Shown: positions 23,693 to 35,808 of the stretch, piece after piece
Layout: every line of letters begins with the position of its first letter
How positions within the stretch are numbered: position 1 is the first letter of the stretch
Origin: Metallyticus violacea
Taxonomy: Eukaryota > Arthropoda > Insecta > Mantodea > Metallyticidae
Reading direction: 5' to 3'
Length of the DNA stretch: 64,000 nucleotides
Assembly: GCA_030762175.1 (NCBI GenBank)
Contig: CM060838.1
Span: 20,479,001-20,543,000, forward strand
The notes under the pieces: model-generated
Database searches by the model: none
Told to the model about the DNA's origin: nothing
What the model saw: only the letters and a program-made list of their open reading frames with translations
Program-made: the position numbers and the translations under genes

Positions 23693-24290
23693 CAAAGGCT
23701 GCAATAAAATGTATGCGCACTTCAAGCAAAGAAAAAACCGTGTTAACATAACAAAACTGTATTCACACAAACAGAAAATGATGAGCACTAATCATCTTAG
23801 ACTTTTACAGTTACAACAGTTGCTCAAAATGCCCACCATCGGCGTCGATACACTTCTGAGTACGTTAAACTACTGATTGAACAACGTTTGCGAAAGTGTC
23901 CTCAGATATTGCAGCACATGTCGTTTCAATTACTTCCAGGAATACTGCAGGGTAGCTGGTTTTCTACGGTATACGTACCAGAGTCTCAAATTTGTCTCGA
24001 ATGCGTGCAATTGTTACTCGCGTTGGCGGTTCTGTTCTGTACACACTTCTTCATTGCCTTTGAACTTCAACAACATTCTCGGTTTTCCAATACCACTTCA
24101 AAATTGCTTTCCGCTGTTCAAACGATAATCTTGACTCCATTTTGTTGTAGCAACGCTAGCATGACGTAATGTTAGTCACATCTGTTTACAGAACATCGTA
24201 CTACACATTACTGTTGTTTTTCGGTTCAACTTTGAAATATATTAAATAGATATCTACTGTGAAAGTGTGTATACATTTTTGGCACCCCAT
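23693..24290 (-). mobile_element. GAGGGTGCC element, copy 2
   Basis: 598 bp between TA dinucleotides (23691-23692 and 24291-24292). The left end is eroded (CAAAGGCTGCAATAAAATG against CAGAGGGTGCCAAAAAATG in copy 1). The right end is ATACATTTTTGGCACCCC. Unlike copies 1 and 3 it has a single subterminal GTAGCAACGCTAGCATGACG segment. It carries a transposase pseudogene on the minus strand. Confidence 0.88.
23811..24140 (-). pseudogene. internally deleted IS630/mariner-like transposase
   Basis: Start codon kept at 24140: MESRLSFEQRKAILKWYWK, then a stop within the VEVQRQ-x-RSVYRTEPP segment and TRVTIARIRDKFET. A deletion then joins to TSYPAVFLEVIETTCAAISE and the C-terminus QKCIDADGGHFEQLL, with the stop at 23811-23813. 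It keeps more of the N-terminal region than copy 1 (past TEPP) but less of the C-terminal region (the FYLWG motif is gone). The deletion was therefore an independent event. The catalytic core is missing. Confidence 0.85.
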
Positions 24291-24292
24291 TA

Positions 24293-27200
24293 CTTTTTGG
24301 ACAGAAAATATAAAATAAAAACGATATTTTAATATTATGTGTTCATTTAAGTTTAAGGAAATATATTCAATGGTCACGTTTAACAGATCATAAAAGAACA
24401 TACTTGTGAAATTTTATTTAGTGTTAATTCAACTTAATGGGGAAAAAGTCAAGTGACTATAAAAATAATATCGCTCTATGTATGTCTGTCTGTTTCCTGG
24501 AGCTCTCATCTTACAACTCTGGCAATGTAATCTTAACGGGACAAGGGTTATCAGTCACGAAGTGTATGCAGGAGTTAACCTTTAGGCACGACCTGGACTC
24601 ATGTTCCTTTTTTCTTTATTTCTTTCACACAAGAGAAGGAAAGTTGTCATGTGGTTTTGCAGTAGTCGAAACACTTTCTTTCTACCATGTTTGGAAGACA
24701 ATCCTCTCTACCGGTTTAATGTTTATGGCAAAGAGCCTCCAGCACCTCAATTGTTTTCCACGTTATCTTCAAAGATCTAACACGTGGTTTCCTAACATAT
24801 CCGTCTGTACCAATGCTCAATTATCTTAATCCCTCAGCATTTTGCAATTATCTAACAGCAGGCCAAATATTCATCGCTTTCAGGGTCGTCCTGCATGAAA
24901 AGATTACACAAGAATATAAAATCTGCACTGTGTACAATGATATACCCAATAAACGCATTTTAAATACGAAAGCAATACGAAATTCCTTTTTAGTTTAGTT
25001 AAAATCTATCTAAGATTTTCAATTACAATATAATTTCTTTATAAATAAAAAGGATAATATAATTATAGTGGTTGTTCAAATTAATTCATAAAGTTAGAAT
25101 GAATGTTTTTACACTAATGGCGTAGATTGTAAGGTAAGCATAAAACAAAAACAATCAAAACACTTAAACACAATAAGTAATGTCCCTTTAATCTCAAACA
25201 ACAGGTTAAAATAAGTAAAACCCGGCTTAAACCCGCACTCCCAATTTTTTCGCCCAAAATAGCCACACTTTGCTTAAAAAAAAAAGTAAGATTAACAAAT
25301 GGATAAATTTATGCCTGTTAATTTGATTCAAAGATCTAAATTTGGACTTTGCTCCAATAGATGAGGTTCCTCTTGAAGTTTGACACTTCTGCAGTTAAGT
25401 CTGCAACAAAACAGTCCCAGACTGTGGACTGATCATTAGCATCCCTAAGAAGACCTAGCCAAGTTCTGCAGATCATTTATAATCCTTATTTTGATTTAAG
25501 GGTGCACGAACTGGGGCCGTAGCGGATTATTTTGATAAACGTTCAGTGATTACTAACTTCCTAAAATTTAATTAGAGTTGCTTGAGTGCATCTGAGGTGA
25601 AGCATGGCACACAAGTATTGATCGATCTGCGCTCCACAAATGGTTCTGATTCAAGAATTTCTTTGATACGTTGTAGAACCTTAATTTCATATTTTAAAAT
25701 GTTGAATGCAATGCTGCAGTTGGAAAAAAAATTACGGGTACTATTAAAGTTACTTATCAATATCAAAGAAGGCTCCAGATGGTCTGCAATACTTTTTAAG
25801 GGCTAAATGACACTGGTTGTACAACATTTTTGGAAACAAGCATTTAGCAATTCTTTCTTTTCTTGGTGCAGAGGTACAAACTGGAACAAAATTTGTTACC
25901 TGCATTAAAGTACAAAGTGATTTTACGTTAGTGACAATATATTCCCTGAAGGCCTGAATGTGCTTTGCTTGCCATTAAACTAGAAATGTTTATACAAGTT
26001 ATAGCGTACTTTATCTTTGTTTCAAAATGTCAGTTTTTGTATTTACAATAGCCAGTTCTACCACACTACAAGTTTAATGTGAACTTGCCAATTAGAGGAT
26101 AAGTCGCTTAATTTTGAAATTAACGAATCACAGCAGAACAATTCTTGAGCCAGCATATATACATGTATACATATACACATCAATATACTCACATCATACA
26201 TTTTTTCAATGCTTTTATATACATATATGCGTAGAACCCTTATCGCTGAGCCCTTCTTCCCTTACTCCTCCTCCCCAACTCCCCTCTCTTCTCTACAGTC
26301 ATTAGCCTTTTTTGTCGGGTCCTGGCACCAACACTTCAAGGCAGGAATTCAGAAAGTGTGGTGGAAAATGCTCATTTCTTAAAAACTCTGTTTCCCTGCA
26401 TTCTACCAGGATTTATCTTCTCCGCAAAGGGGGCAAATACTTTCCCCGAAAGCATTAACTATTTTATTTCCTTTCCAAGCCCCCAATTTGTGAAGAAATT
26501 CATACATTTGGGAGTCACTTTAATTTTGAAGAGAACTGGGCAAAAACACGTAGACAACACAAAACATAAGAGCGTATTAAAAATTTGGAAGTATTAAAGA
26601 TCTTTGGTAAAAATGTCGGAAACATCGCTGAGAACAACGGACATGATATACAGGGCGATTGTTAAATGAACAAAGAAAGATAGAGCGAAAAAAAAGACAG
26701 CATCCTGTAAACAAACTGCTTGCAATGTGAAAATATTTGAAGCTATGCGAGCTAGAATTGATGCCAGTACATGTAAGCACGTAAGAGTGACCGGTGAAAT
26801 AGTCGAGATATGATGTCGTTACGATGTTCCCTTTGGGGGGTGTCAGGTGGTTATTTTGTTGCTAATACTCGTCGTTCCATTCCAGAGCATGGGCGCTTCT
26901 CATTTGGGTGATTTCGTTTACTAAAGAGATTTTTTTCCATTATGCTTATTTTCCTACAGGGAAAAGAGGAAGCAGGTGGTAAGCCAATCGTCTCTAACGC
27001 CAGCTGACAGGAAACTAGGGTATTACTTGCACATGAAATAACAGATAGTTTGTATCCAGGTATGGAATTATTTAACGTGCCGTAAGTCTATGACACGGAA
27101 CCTACGGGACTTGCGAATCTAGGGGTCAAGAGAAAAACGCATTACCTCTAGACTAACGAAGTCGATGACATTTTGGCTTATACGAAAATGGATATTACGT

Positions 27201-28153
27201 TCATTATATACCCATATTCCCCATTAGGTTAGTCCGCCCAGTATAACAATTTATAAGACAATACGAACACCACAAGTTCCTGAGAGAGAGAGAGAAAAGG
27301 CCAACATTCTGTGATAAGCGCTTATAGCCTACTAAGGCCATCCGCGCATTAAATTACCTCCGCAGGCTTAAATGCCTTGAGAGACAGTTTGTCAAAATAA
27401 ATAATTAAATGAGATAACGTGTTTACTTTAGACGTACACAAAAGAAAGAAAGGATTCCTTATATAGAAAGAATGTTAATGCTACGCCTATATATTAACTG
27501 TTTATTTGTAAATGACAATTTTTTCGAGCATATGCACATAAGCTCTTGCAACGTTCCACGAGTTCTTAGGTTTTCAGAGTATAATATACAGAATGTTCTA
27601 ATAAATTATAACAGAATTCGGAAGCACAAGTGTAATATTTCATTAGATTACGCAATTCATTGTTTCGGCCTTTCAGTGCATGTTTGTTGGAGAGAAAGAG
27701 AGAGAAATAGGTATTTTATAAAACTGCTGGGTCAGTGCCCTAATGTCTGTGACTGCATACGTAATGAGGACGAGGGACGCGGTGCGGGTCACCATTTCTT
27801 GTTGAGCCAGCGAGGTAGGTCGCGTCACAAGCCTGGCTTTCCTACTCCACCCTCACTCCTTACATCATCAATGGAGGTCCTTCGTCTCCGCGAGTTCTTC
27901 CGCAGCAGGAAGTAAGGTCACTGTAAAATCTTGTATAGAAGTTCAATTCCTTACACTAGACAGTAGAATTAAATGCCTTATTGATGGAATTGGATATCTC
28001 CTAGAAAACTCATCTAAAGATTTCAGCCGTCCTTCTCAGCATTGGAGTGTATTGGACTGTCAATTGAATTTTACTAGCATCAACTCTTGTATTTGTCCGA
28101 CTATAGTATCGTCCAGCATGCCGAGAGCGGTGTCTTTTTTGGCCGATGTAATC
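24293..28153. other. no recognised gene or element over 3.9 kb
   Basis: Two longer frames occur on the plus strand: 130 codons at 24437-24829 and 147 codons at 27472-27915. Neither has a recognisable domain, and both are Cys/Phe/His-rich in the manner of random AT-rich frames. A GA run lies at 27281-27297. Near 27070-27105 a short stretch GTGCCGTAAGTCTATGACAC resembles the middle of SINE-B on the minus strand but is too short to assign. Confidence 0.4.
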
Positions 28154-28185
28154 CCTGCATCGGTCATTAGATAATTGGATTAGCC
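28154..28185 (-). repeat. lone end of a TTATCCAATTA element
   Basis: The reverse complement reads GGCTAATCCAATTATCTAAT followed by GACCGATGCAGGG. This matches the inverted ends of the 17.6-kb and 34.1-kb elements. No partner end was found nearby. Confidence 0.5.
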
Positions 28186-28574
28186 TATAGTTTTGTTTTA
28201 GTACCTCTAGCGAGTATTATTTTAATTTAATTTTTTTAAATTAACTATTGTCTCTTCTAGTTCAGTTCAGTTTGACATGAAAAATATACATAGAAGATAT
28301 TAGATTCAAGAAATCAATTATGATGCTTCTCTTTTACGCTAGTGGTATACTTAGAAGTTGGGGAAAGGAGAAGGGTAAACGCAGAAAAGATAACTTTTCT
28401 TACATGCTGCAAATCTGTGATCTGTTCTCCGTTGCTGAACATTCATCCAATAGCTAAATCGCTTCAGAGAATATAAATGAAAAAAAGAAAAAGAAAAATT
28501 AATGAGTAATTGAGTAGCATACGGACTTTTACACACTTACCTATCTCGTCCTTACAGTTTGCTTTATGTTTTTG

Positions 28575-28850
28575 ACTGCCACTGGTAGCCGAGGTCGTTA
28601 AGGCGCGGACTCGTGAGAGGGAGGTCTGGGGTTCGAATCCCACCACGACCGTTCTCCTTGACTGATATTTTTTCCAGGTTTTCCTCAGTCCCTATAAATG
28701 GTAAATGCCGGGGAGGTGCCCTAAACTTAGACCTGGAATATTTCCTTCCTTAAAAAATCCTTTCCCAATATATTTCATTTCATGTATCATCAGTGTCCAC
28801 CGCCTGTGGTGCCTTAGCAGTAAAAATGAGCGTTAAACACTACTCAACAA
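28575..28850 (+). mobile_element. SINE-A copy 4, full length with target-site duplication
   Basis: Framed by a perfect 12-bp direct repeat TTTATGTTTTTG at 28563-28574 and 28851-28862. The head has GGTAGCCGAGGTCGTTAAGG and B-box GGTTCGAATCCCACCACGAC. The body runs through GTAAATGCCGGGGAG, CTTAGACCTGGAATATTTCC and CAGTGTCCACCGCCTGTGGT to GAGCGTTAAACACTACT. It defines the family's start and end, about 276 bp, and shows LINE-type target-primed insertion. Confidence 0.96.
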
Positions 28851-28862
28851 TTTATGTTTTTG

Positions 28863-29955
28863 CATTTAATTCTCAATCTTGGTGTAACATTCAATAAGGA
28901 AACCTGTGCCTTTTTTTTTTCTGTTTCATTTTACTCCTATGATGACCGTTTTATACAGTGGACTATTCTTAAAGTAAACGATCAATGAATTTCACATTCG
29001 TTATTTGCGTTTGTGCTCACTAAAATGTTTTCCTTACATCCAGAACGTTTATTTGCACTAAATTATAATATTAATTCAACTTAGGGGCCGATATGGACTA
29101 GTTTGTATAGATTTGCTTTACACTTGAAATTTTTTAATCTCTGTAGCAATCTCGTTGTAAGACAAACTTATGCCTTAGACTAAATTTGCTAAACTTCAAA
29201 ACTTTGTTTAAGTCGGTTTGTCAGTATAAATATTAGAAAAGGCACTAATAACTTACATAATCCTTGACATAAATGTTCAACATACTGATACACGTCGCGG
29301 AAATAGCTGAGAGATAAATAAAAAGCCTTACTGAAAACATTTTTCTCCTTGATATTATATCACCTGGCATTGCGACAGATGGAACGAATCGCGAAGATTT
29401 CTGAGTGTACGTTTTCGATTTGTCGAGTCCCCCACCGGAACAAATGAATTTGCACGGGTCTCCCTCGGATTTCCAACGTCATGTGTACTAAAAGGTCGAG
29501 GTATATGGTAACCTGAGCTTGATCACGCACTAGACATGTGCTCATAGTTTTCAGATTAAAGTTTTGACGTTTCTTGCCAAGTCACGGCGGGCACAAGCTT
29601 CCTACGTTAACCTCAACATCTGTGCGTCCCTGGAGATGATTCAAGTTGGTCACCATCGAGGCCAAAAGGGCGGGTATCTGTTGGAATTATGGAGCATAGA
29701 GTTTCATAAATTGACTCTGTGGCGGTATTAAATACGTCGCCATTAGCTGTTACGTAATTCTTTCTTGCTTTCCATATGAAAGTGGGCACTTTTGCACAGG
29801 ATAGTGCTGAGTTCTTCATTCTCACAACATTAATCGCAGGGAATGCTTGGTTCTGGGAAGCAAAACGAAAAATCGATGTTTATTATCTCTATGGATATTT
29901 CGTGATTTTTCATAGAAATATGTATGCATTTTATCTGTCTACAGTAGTAAAATTA
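28863..29955. other. no recognised feature
   Basis: AT-rich to about 29340, then a more GC-balanced stretch 29370-29830. Short minus-strand frames of 61 and 70 codons there resemble no known family. Confidence 0.4.
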
Positions 29956-30504
29956 CAGAGGGTGCCAAAAAATGTGTACACACTTTAAGCAAAGAAAAAA
30001 ACACTGTGTCCTCGGCAATTGCAATTTCTTCCTGAAGTGCTGCCAGTGTAACTGGTCTGCCCAAATCTGCCCTTGTGAACATCGCATACAGTACCATGAG
30101 TCTCAAATTTATTTCGAATGCGTGCAGTTGTTACTCGCGTTGGCGGTTCTGTCCTGTACACACGTCTCCATTGCCTTTGAACTTCAGCAACATTCTCGGT
30201 TTTCCAGTACCACTTCAAAATTGCTTTCCTCTGTTCAAACGATAATCTTAGCTCTACTTTTGTTGTAGCAACACTAGCATAACGTATGTGAGTCACATTT
30301 GTTTACAGAACACCATACGATAATCTTGGCTTCATTTGTTCATTGTTGATTTACCTGTCACGTAGCAACGCTTTCATAATGTATGCGAGTCACATCTGTT
30401 TACAGAACATCACACTACACATTACTGTTGTTTTTCGGTCAAACTTTGAAATATATTAAATAGATATCTACTGTGAAAGTGTATACATTTTTTGGCACCC
30501 TCGG
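29956..30504 (-). mobile_element. GAGGGTGCC element, copy 3
   Basis: 549 bp with both ends well kept (CAGAGGGTGCCAAAAAATG and GGCACCCTCGG) and TA on both sides (29954-29955, 30505-30506). The subterminal segment with ACATCTGTTTACAGAACATC occurs twice, as in copy 1. The interior holds a different deletion derivative of the same transposase. Confidence 0.92.
30003..30257 (-). pseudogene. internally deleted IS630/mariner-like transposase
   Basis: Position 30257, where copies 1 and 2 have ATG, reads GTA, so the start is lost. From there the frame is VELRLSFEQRKAILKWYWK, then TENVAEVQRQWRRVYRTEPP and TRVTTARIRNKFETHGTVC. This is the longest N-terminal part of the three copies. After GRFG a deletion joins to a remnant equivalent to EEIETACAAIAEDT, itself further shortened, and the normal C-terminus is gone. 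An open frame of 103 codons (29985-30296) crosses it but includes non-coding parts. Confidence 0.83.
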
Positions 30505-30506
30505 TA

Positions 30507-31045
30507 TGTACAGATGAACACATCCCATCCGCCTTCAAACGACAATTTATAAACAATACCTTGTTCATAGACGATGCTGCAATGCTGATGTTATAATGAA
30601 CACATTTTGATTCATAAGTTGCAGCTCAGCTTCCAAAACGTTGGCTATTTCTTCTCGTATATTGTTTTGCAGTTCATTCATTGTTTCCTTCTAGTTTTCT
30701 TGAGACAAGTATCCTAGGAGTAAACAAAAAAAATCTGCAGTTTTGTAGCATATCTTTATTCGCCAAAGAACTCCAAAATCATTTTCCCCACTCTATTCGC
30801 TTCATCCATTTTTGGAAAGACATTTGGCATTCCCCATTCGAAATCGGTAAGAAGCAAAAAGTGAAGGTTTGGTCTCTTGGTCATCAAAAGCATTCACTAA
30901 GAAATCGTACCGTTGTATTAAGATATTGTTTCGAAGTTGTTGATGCAAACATTTACAAATTCCTTCCTCTAGCTTTTTGCAATCTCTTTCACTTCACCAA
31001 CTATTTGTTATTTGCTTGTTAAACTCTTTTCTCTTTCTTGTTACA
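30507..31045. other. no recognised feature
   Basis: AT-rich. The 113-codon frame at 30681-31022 has no domain signature. Confidence 0.45.
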
Positions 31046-31056
31046 AATTTCAGCTT

Positions 31057-31335
31057 TTTTTTTAATTACGGACGCTCTTTAACATCAGCGTCCCATTCAA
31101 CTCAGGGCGTGAAACAGCCGATAAATTTTGCTCAAATGTCTCTTTTTTCAGACTTGAGGTTCTTTATCGTGCCGTAAATGTACGACACGGAACCCACGGC
31201 CATACTCCTCTTCCGAAGGAAGCCATACTTAGGATTTTTACGCCTGAAAAATCCATCGATCCTGAGTGGGATCGAATGCACGATCTTGGATTTAGGAGGC
31301 ATGTATGGTTATCACTACACCACCAGCACCGACCT
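31057..31335 (-). mobile_element. SINE-B copy 5, full length with target-site duplication
   Basis: Framed by an 11-bp direct repeat with one mismatch: AATTTCAGCTT at 31046-31056 and AATTACAGCTT at 31336-31346. Minus-strand order: GGTGCTGGTGGTGTAGTG head, a damaged B-box (GTGCATTCGATCCCACTC), GTATGGCTTCCTTCGGAAG, GTCGTACATTTACGGCACG and the 3' end. The mutated B-box suggests it can no longer be transcribed well. Confidence 0.92.
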
Positions 31336-31344
31336 AATTACAGC

Positions 31345-31697
31345 TTGGTCTCCTGACACCATGCTATTCTTTTATTTTTTGCTCAAATCTTTCATCACAG
31401 TACCTTCTATTTCACCCTTACAAGGGACACCTTCGAGTTCTTGGTCATTTACTTATCTCTAATTTCAATACACTGTGTAGTTATACTACGGAAATTGGAA
31501 CCAAAGTTAGGTTTATTCTGTATAAAATCTTATGACAAGTTGACATAATTGATTTTTCACAGATGCATGATCGTTTTTAATTCGTTCCATTGCTGCATAA
31601 CATTTAACTGTTTAGTTCAACTATCAGTTGATAAAAGCTACTGAAGGAGATATGTGTAGTGTTTAGATGTTCAATTTAGTTTTAAAGTGTGGTGCTT
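31345..31697. other. no recognised feature
   Basis: AT-rich spacer between SINE-B copy 5 and the transposase relic. Confidence 0.5.
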
Positions 31698-32208
31698 TTA
31701 ATTGAGGAACGTATTTTTCTTATTAAACATGTCTATCGGCAAGGCGATAAAGCTCAATATTTAGTGTAGCTATTCCCAGAAACAGTTATGCCTCATCGTA
31801 ATGCATTTCGTCAACTAATTGAGAAATTTAAAGAGACAGACTCAGTGTTAGATGCCGAACGAACTGGAAGATCGCCGAAACTAAACGAAGAGAAGTTGTT
31901 AGACATTTCTGACTCTATGAGGTGGAACCTATCAAAATCATTACGCAAGTTGGCACAAAAAAGATATTGGGTTTGCAATCGCGCATAAAGCGGTTAGGAA
32001 AACATTGAAATTGTTCCCGTATAAAGTGACAGCAGTGCAAGAATTGAAAAAGGTGAATCGTGAAAACCGAATCAGATACTGCGAGTGGGTTGCATCTTTT
32101 ATTGAAAGAAATACCATTGATATTTTTAATGTCACCTTCTATATAGACGAGGCCTGGTTCCACCTCTCTGGTTATGTTAACACATCTGCAGAAAGTGTTT
32201 TCCAATAA
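31698..32208 (+). pseudogene. IS630/mariner-like transposase, N-terminal half
   Basis: Reads LIEERIFLIKHVYRQGDKAQ, a stop, then MPHRNAFRQLIEKFKETDSV, LDAERTGRSPKLNEEKLLDI and LRKLAQKRYW. After a frameshift come HKAVRKTLKLFPYKVTAVQE, NRIRYCEWVASFIERN and VTFYIDEAWFHLSGYVN. The order is the N-terminal helix-turn-helix, a GRP-like hinge, PYKVxxVQEL, and the T-x-x-DEAWFHLSG motif carrying the first catalytic Asp. This is typical of insect transposases of this group. The C-terminal half with the other catalytic residues is absent. Confidence 0.88.
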
Positions 32209-34074
32209 AATTAAGCTGGTTCAGAATTATATATCTGCCCGTGAACGACAGTGACAACATAAGTTGTAACTGCACAGGGACTTTCCGAACACTCTGTACT
32301 TTTATCCTGCAAAACGCCATAGTTTCTCGCTAGAGGTTTCCGTTTAGTTACTCTTCGCTAACATTCTGGTACACCAGTCGAGAATGTAGGCATGCCTTGT
32401 TTGTCTATGACAAAATTGTTTGAAGATTAATAAACAATCCAGTTAATTTATTGAGATTGTTTGAGCTGAAAGTACGAAACAATATGCACAATGAAGATGG
32501 TATTGATCTGGAAGATGAACTTTGATCATTTTATTAGAGCGCTCACTTTCATTAATGTTTCGATCATTTATGTAAAGTGATAAAACTCAACAGTACATAA
32601 TTATTTTCCTATAAATCCGCTCTTTAAGCTTTGAAGTGACGCTTATCTTCATATATCTCTGCTGATCAATTGCAGTGTTTTATAGATAAAGAAATGCCAA
32701 CATTCAGAAATAAGTAAATGATCTATAACAACATTTTTTATCTTGTTTGTTCGAACTCAAGTGAAGGGTAACTGAACGGAGCCCTCTCATTTGCAACAGC
32801 GGCACTTTACAAAACAACCGATATCACCATTGAGTTTAGGAATAAATAAATAACCTATAACAGAATTTTGGCGCGGTTATGTTTGTTCCAATAACCCGAG
32901 CTTGTTCTTTGTTAATATGGTTTCCATGCTCCTACAGTCTTTCGTTTTTAGTATCTATATATCATGCGTTCAAATCACTCATCTGCTAGCTACGCACCCA
33001 ACGGCCTGCCGAATAAATTCCGATAAGTATACAGCATTCGGTTTCCACAGCAACATGAGAGATGTTGACAACCTTTGACCTACTACTTTCTGTTTCCGCA
33101 TTATTTTATTGCGCTGTGCTTATTATAAATTTTATTCGCGTATCGGCTTGGTTAACTATCGTATTTAAAGGAAAATATGGGCTTCAGTTAAACTGCACTA
33201 GCTGAAAGATTTCTCCGTTGTTGCTGCTTTTTTTGTTTTGACATACTTTTTTTTTAACCAAGCCGCTACAAAGACATGGGCAGGTGAAATGGAGACCCTA
33301 TTAGAAATTTCTCAAGTCACGCGCCGTTCATCATCCTCTCTTAACAATGAACATCTACACACGGAAATGAGAGAAAATGTCACCACACCTGTTTCTATCG
33401 CAGTGTGAATGACATAGATATGCTTAGATACCGCCATGGTATCCTAGTAAAGACCGTGCTTTCTTCAACTTTCTTATCATTAAAACAAAACATTCAGCTG
33501 ATATCATTTTTATTAAAATACATCCACGTAAACGCAAATCCTTTACGTTCTATTGGGTTACTGGAGTCTCACTGAGCTAATTCCGCACTACTTTAGGAAA
33601 ACAGGTATATAATCTGAAGCTTGAGAGTACTTTCAATATCAAAATAAACAGATTTGAAGCTTTCATAAAAAACTACTACTAGAGGCCCACTGCATTAAAT
33701 ATATGTATATGTCAGCATTAGTGCGATCTTAGTTGGAGAACTACACTGGCATTTACACCAGCATGCTGTGAGAATTCAATTAACATTTTTGTATTATTTG
33801 TTTATATATTTCGTCTAGACGGCACTAAAGTAAGTAAAGCAGTTTTTTAGCGCTGAGTGAAAATTATTGAAGACGTCATATCTGCCTTTGTAACCCACAT
33901 TTTTAACCCAGAGAATGCATGCAACTTAATAAATTGGAATTAATGACGAAATGAAATCATCAAATTTTCATACAAAGCCTCTAAACTGTGATTTTTTTTG
34001 TAATATTCGGAACGAGTGGGTAAAAAATAAAATAATAGTTTTTTCGGAGGAATTACATAAGTTATGAACGTAAA
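32209..34074. other. no recognised feature
   Basis: AT-rich. Nothing downstream of 32208 continues the transposase, and no inverted ends were found. Confidence 0.45.
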
Positions 34075-34755
34075 AACGTTATCCAATTATCTAATGACCT
34101 AGGTAGCGGTTGAAAGCCGATAAGCCATCATTCAAAGTAGCCTGGCTAAACGAATAGGAGTCAACGGTATTAACCGAAATGCTACGTTGTCCTTAAGTCT
34201 CACGCCGTTCATTTACTGCCGTTTGAACAGTGAAAGAAACAGCGAGAAAGAGTAAAATCTCCTAATAATACTAAATGGCAAATGCCAGGCCTAATTATAT
34301 TCTTCCATAAAACGCGTTTATTTATTATTCATGCCTCTATACCGAATTTTTACCATAAAGGTATTAGCAACAACAAACATATGGTCCTCACAACCCCGGG
34401 TTTAATCCGTGACTATCTCTGGGGAATATTAAAAAGATAAATGTTTCATGTCAAAGCCACTTAAGATGAACTAAGGCCTTCAAATGACAATTTTCATTTT
34501 AAAAGAGAATTAAGAAGAGTTATTGTGAATTTCATAAACAGATGCCATAAATCTGTGGAAAATGAAGGTAGTAGTTTCACCTGTACTTGCGTGACACAGT
34601 TGAGTATATAACCTTTTAAGTACATTAAAATGTATTAGAATATCACTCTGATGTTTCCACCACCGACTCTTATGTAGCCTCGTTGACTGTAAGTGATGGT
34701 TTATCGCCGATACAACTTCCACCGCCGCGTCGGTCATCAGTTAATTGGATAACAC
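34075..34755 (+). mobile_element. TTATCCAATTA element, copy 2 (deleted IS630-like)
   Basis: The left end at about 34079 reads TTATCCAATTATCTAATGAC. The reverse complement of the right end reads TTATCCAATTAACTGATGAC and continues CGACGCGGCGG. Size is about 680 bp, in the opposite orientation to the 17.6-kb copy. It includes a transposase C-terminal fragment. The left end is more eroded after TGACC. A small stretch at about 34270-34290 carries the SINE core GGCAAATGCCAGG, and one at about 34395 looks like a B-box. SINE fragments may therefore be nested inside. Confidence 0.72.
34504..34581 (+). pseudogene. transposase C-terminal fragment
   Basis: Reads RELRRVIVNFINRCHKSVEN then EGSSF, parallel to EFRRLIDNFINRCQKCVESG in the 17.6-kb element. 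Located about 170 bp inside the right end of its element. Confidence 0.68.
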
Positions 34756-34756
34756 C

Positions 34757-35796
34757 CAAAATATTTCTTTCGTGGTCTCTGAAAAAATGGTATTTTCATT
34801 CTGTACTATATTTTAATCGATGAAACCTGTGTTATTTTCATTTAGTTTATTGTTATTTAATGATGTAATAGATCTGAAAAAACGTTAATATATTGAGGTC
34901 AGACCGTTTTGTATTAGCATAGTGTGTCGGTGTATTTTTTCTGGGTTTTGGATTTTGTTAGTCATACACTCTAAAAATTATTTTCAAATTCATCAATATG
35001 GATTTAAGTAATGCAATTTGAGTGTATTTGTGTACATTGTATAATTTTAAATATTAATTTATATTTGTAGATTTTAGTTTCTGATTAAAAGAACTTACAT
35101 TTTATATTTAAAGAGTCTTGTCCTTTCCCCCCCCCCTCGCCCCCCCTCCCCGACGTGTGCCAGTATTTATCATAGAATTTATAGCAATTTCCTTTCACTA
35201 GTTAGATCTCAGTATCGTTTGCTGGGGCGAAAGGTCGTTTCAAATTTCGGTCGGAAGATTCAATATGGTAATTTTTTGACCTGATGGTGACCTTTGTATG
35301 AACAATAGTGAAAGCCATGCTCTTTGTCAAGGTGGAGTGAATCATCTTTATTGTTACACTTTTGTCATTATGATTTGCAGTTATGGGCGTGAGGCTATAC
35401 TTCTGAGAAAAGCTTTTCCCCACCCTGCGCCATAGGGAGCCCGTCTTCCAGTGTGGTGACGCATGCTCACACTTGCCACCCGTGGGTGTGACAATCATGA
35501 TTGACTGGGACTAAATGGCCTGTAACTGCTCAGCGTCATTTCTGCCCTTTGATGTTATTTATCTGTCTGATTTTCAATCTGGTTCCCTCTCCACCTGTCA
35601 CTCTGCTCTATCGGACTTTATATGTTTCCTGATCAAATCTATCTTCCTTTTTGTGTATCTTTCTACACTTTCGTCTATCTATTCTGTCTGATAATCAAGC
35701 AAACCAGCTCTCTGCTCTGTCTGATTTTCGTTTATCCACTCGGATAGGCTTGCACTCTAAATCACTCCTTTAGCTATTTAATTGATCACCAATATA
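34757..35796. other. no recognised feature; contains a C-rich tract
   Basis: A tract of mostly C at about 35127-35151 interrupts AT-rich DNA. The 98-codon minus frame at 35202-35498 has no recognisable motif. Confidence 0.45.
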
Positions 35797-35808
35797 TCCT
35801 GTACTGTT

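Noticed and set aside
24437..24829. 130-codon open frame on the plus strand
   Set aside because: No domain, no codon-use contrast with the flanks and no splice context. The composition (Cys, Phe, Ser rich) is that of a chance frame.
27068..27130. SINE-B fragment on the minus strand
   Set aside because: Only about 35 bases resemble the TACGGCACG region, interrupted; may belong to another family.
27472..27915. 147-codon open frame, longest in the window, ending RLREFFRSRK before GTAAGG
   Set aside because: It looked like a possible terminal exon, but the N-terminal half is AT-driven, crosses low-complexity GAGAGA, and no family is recognised.
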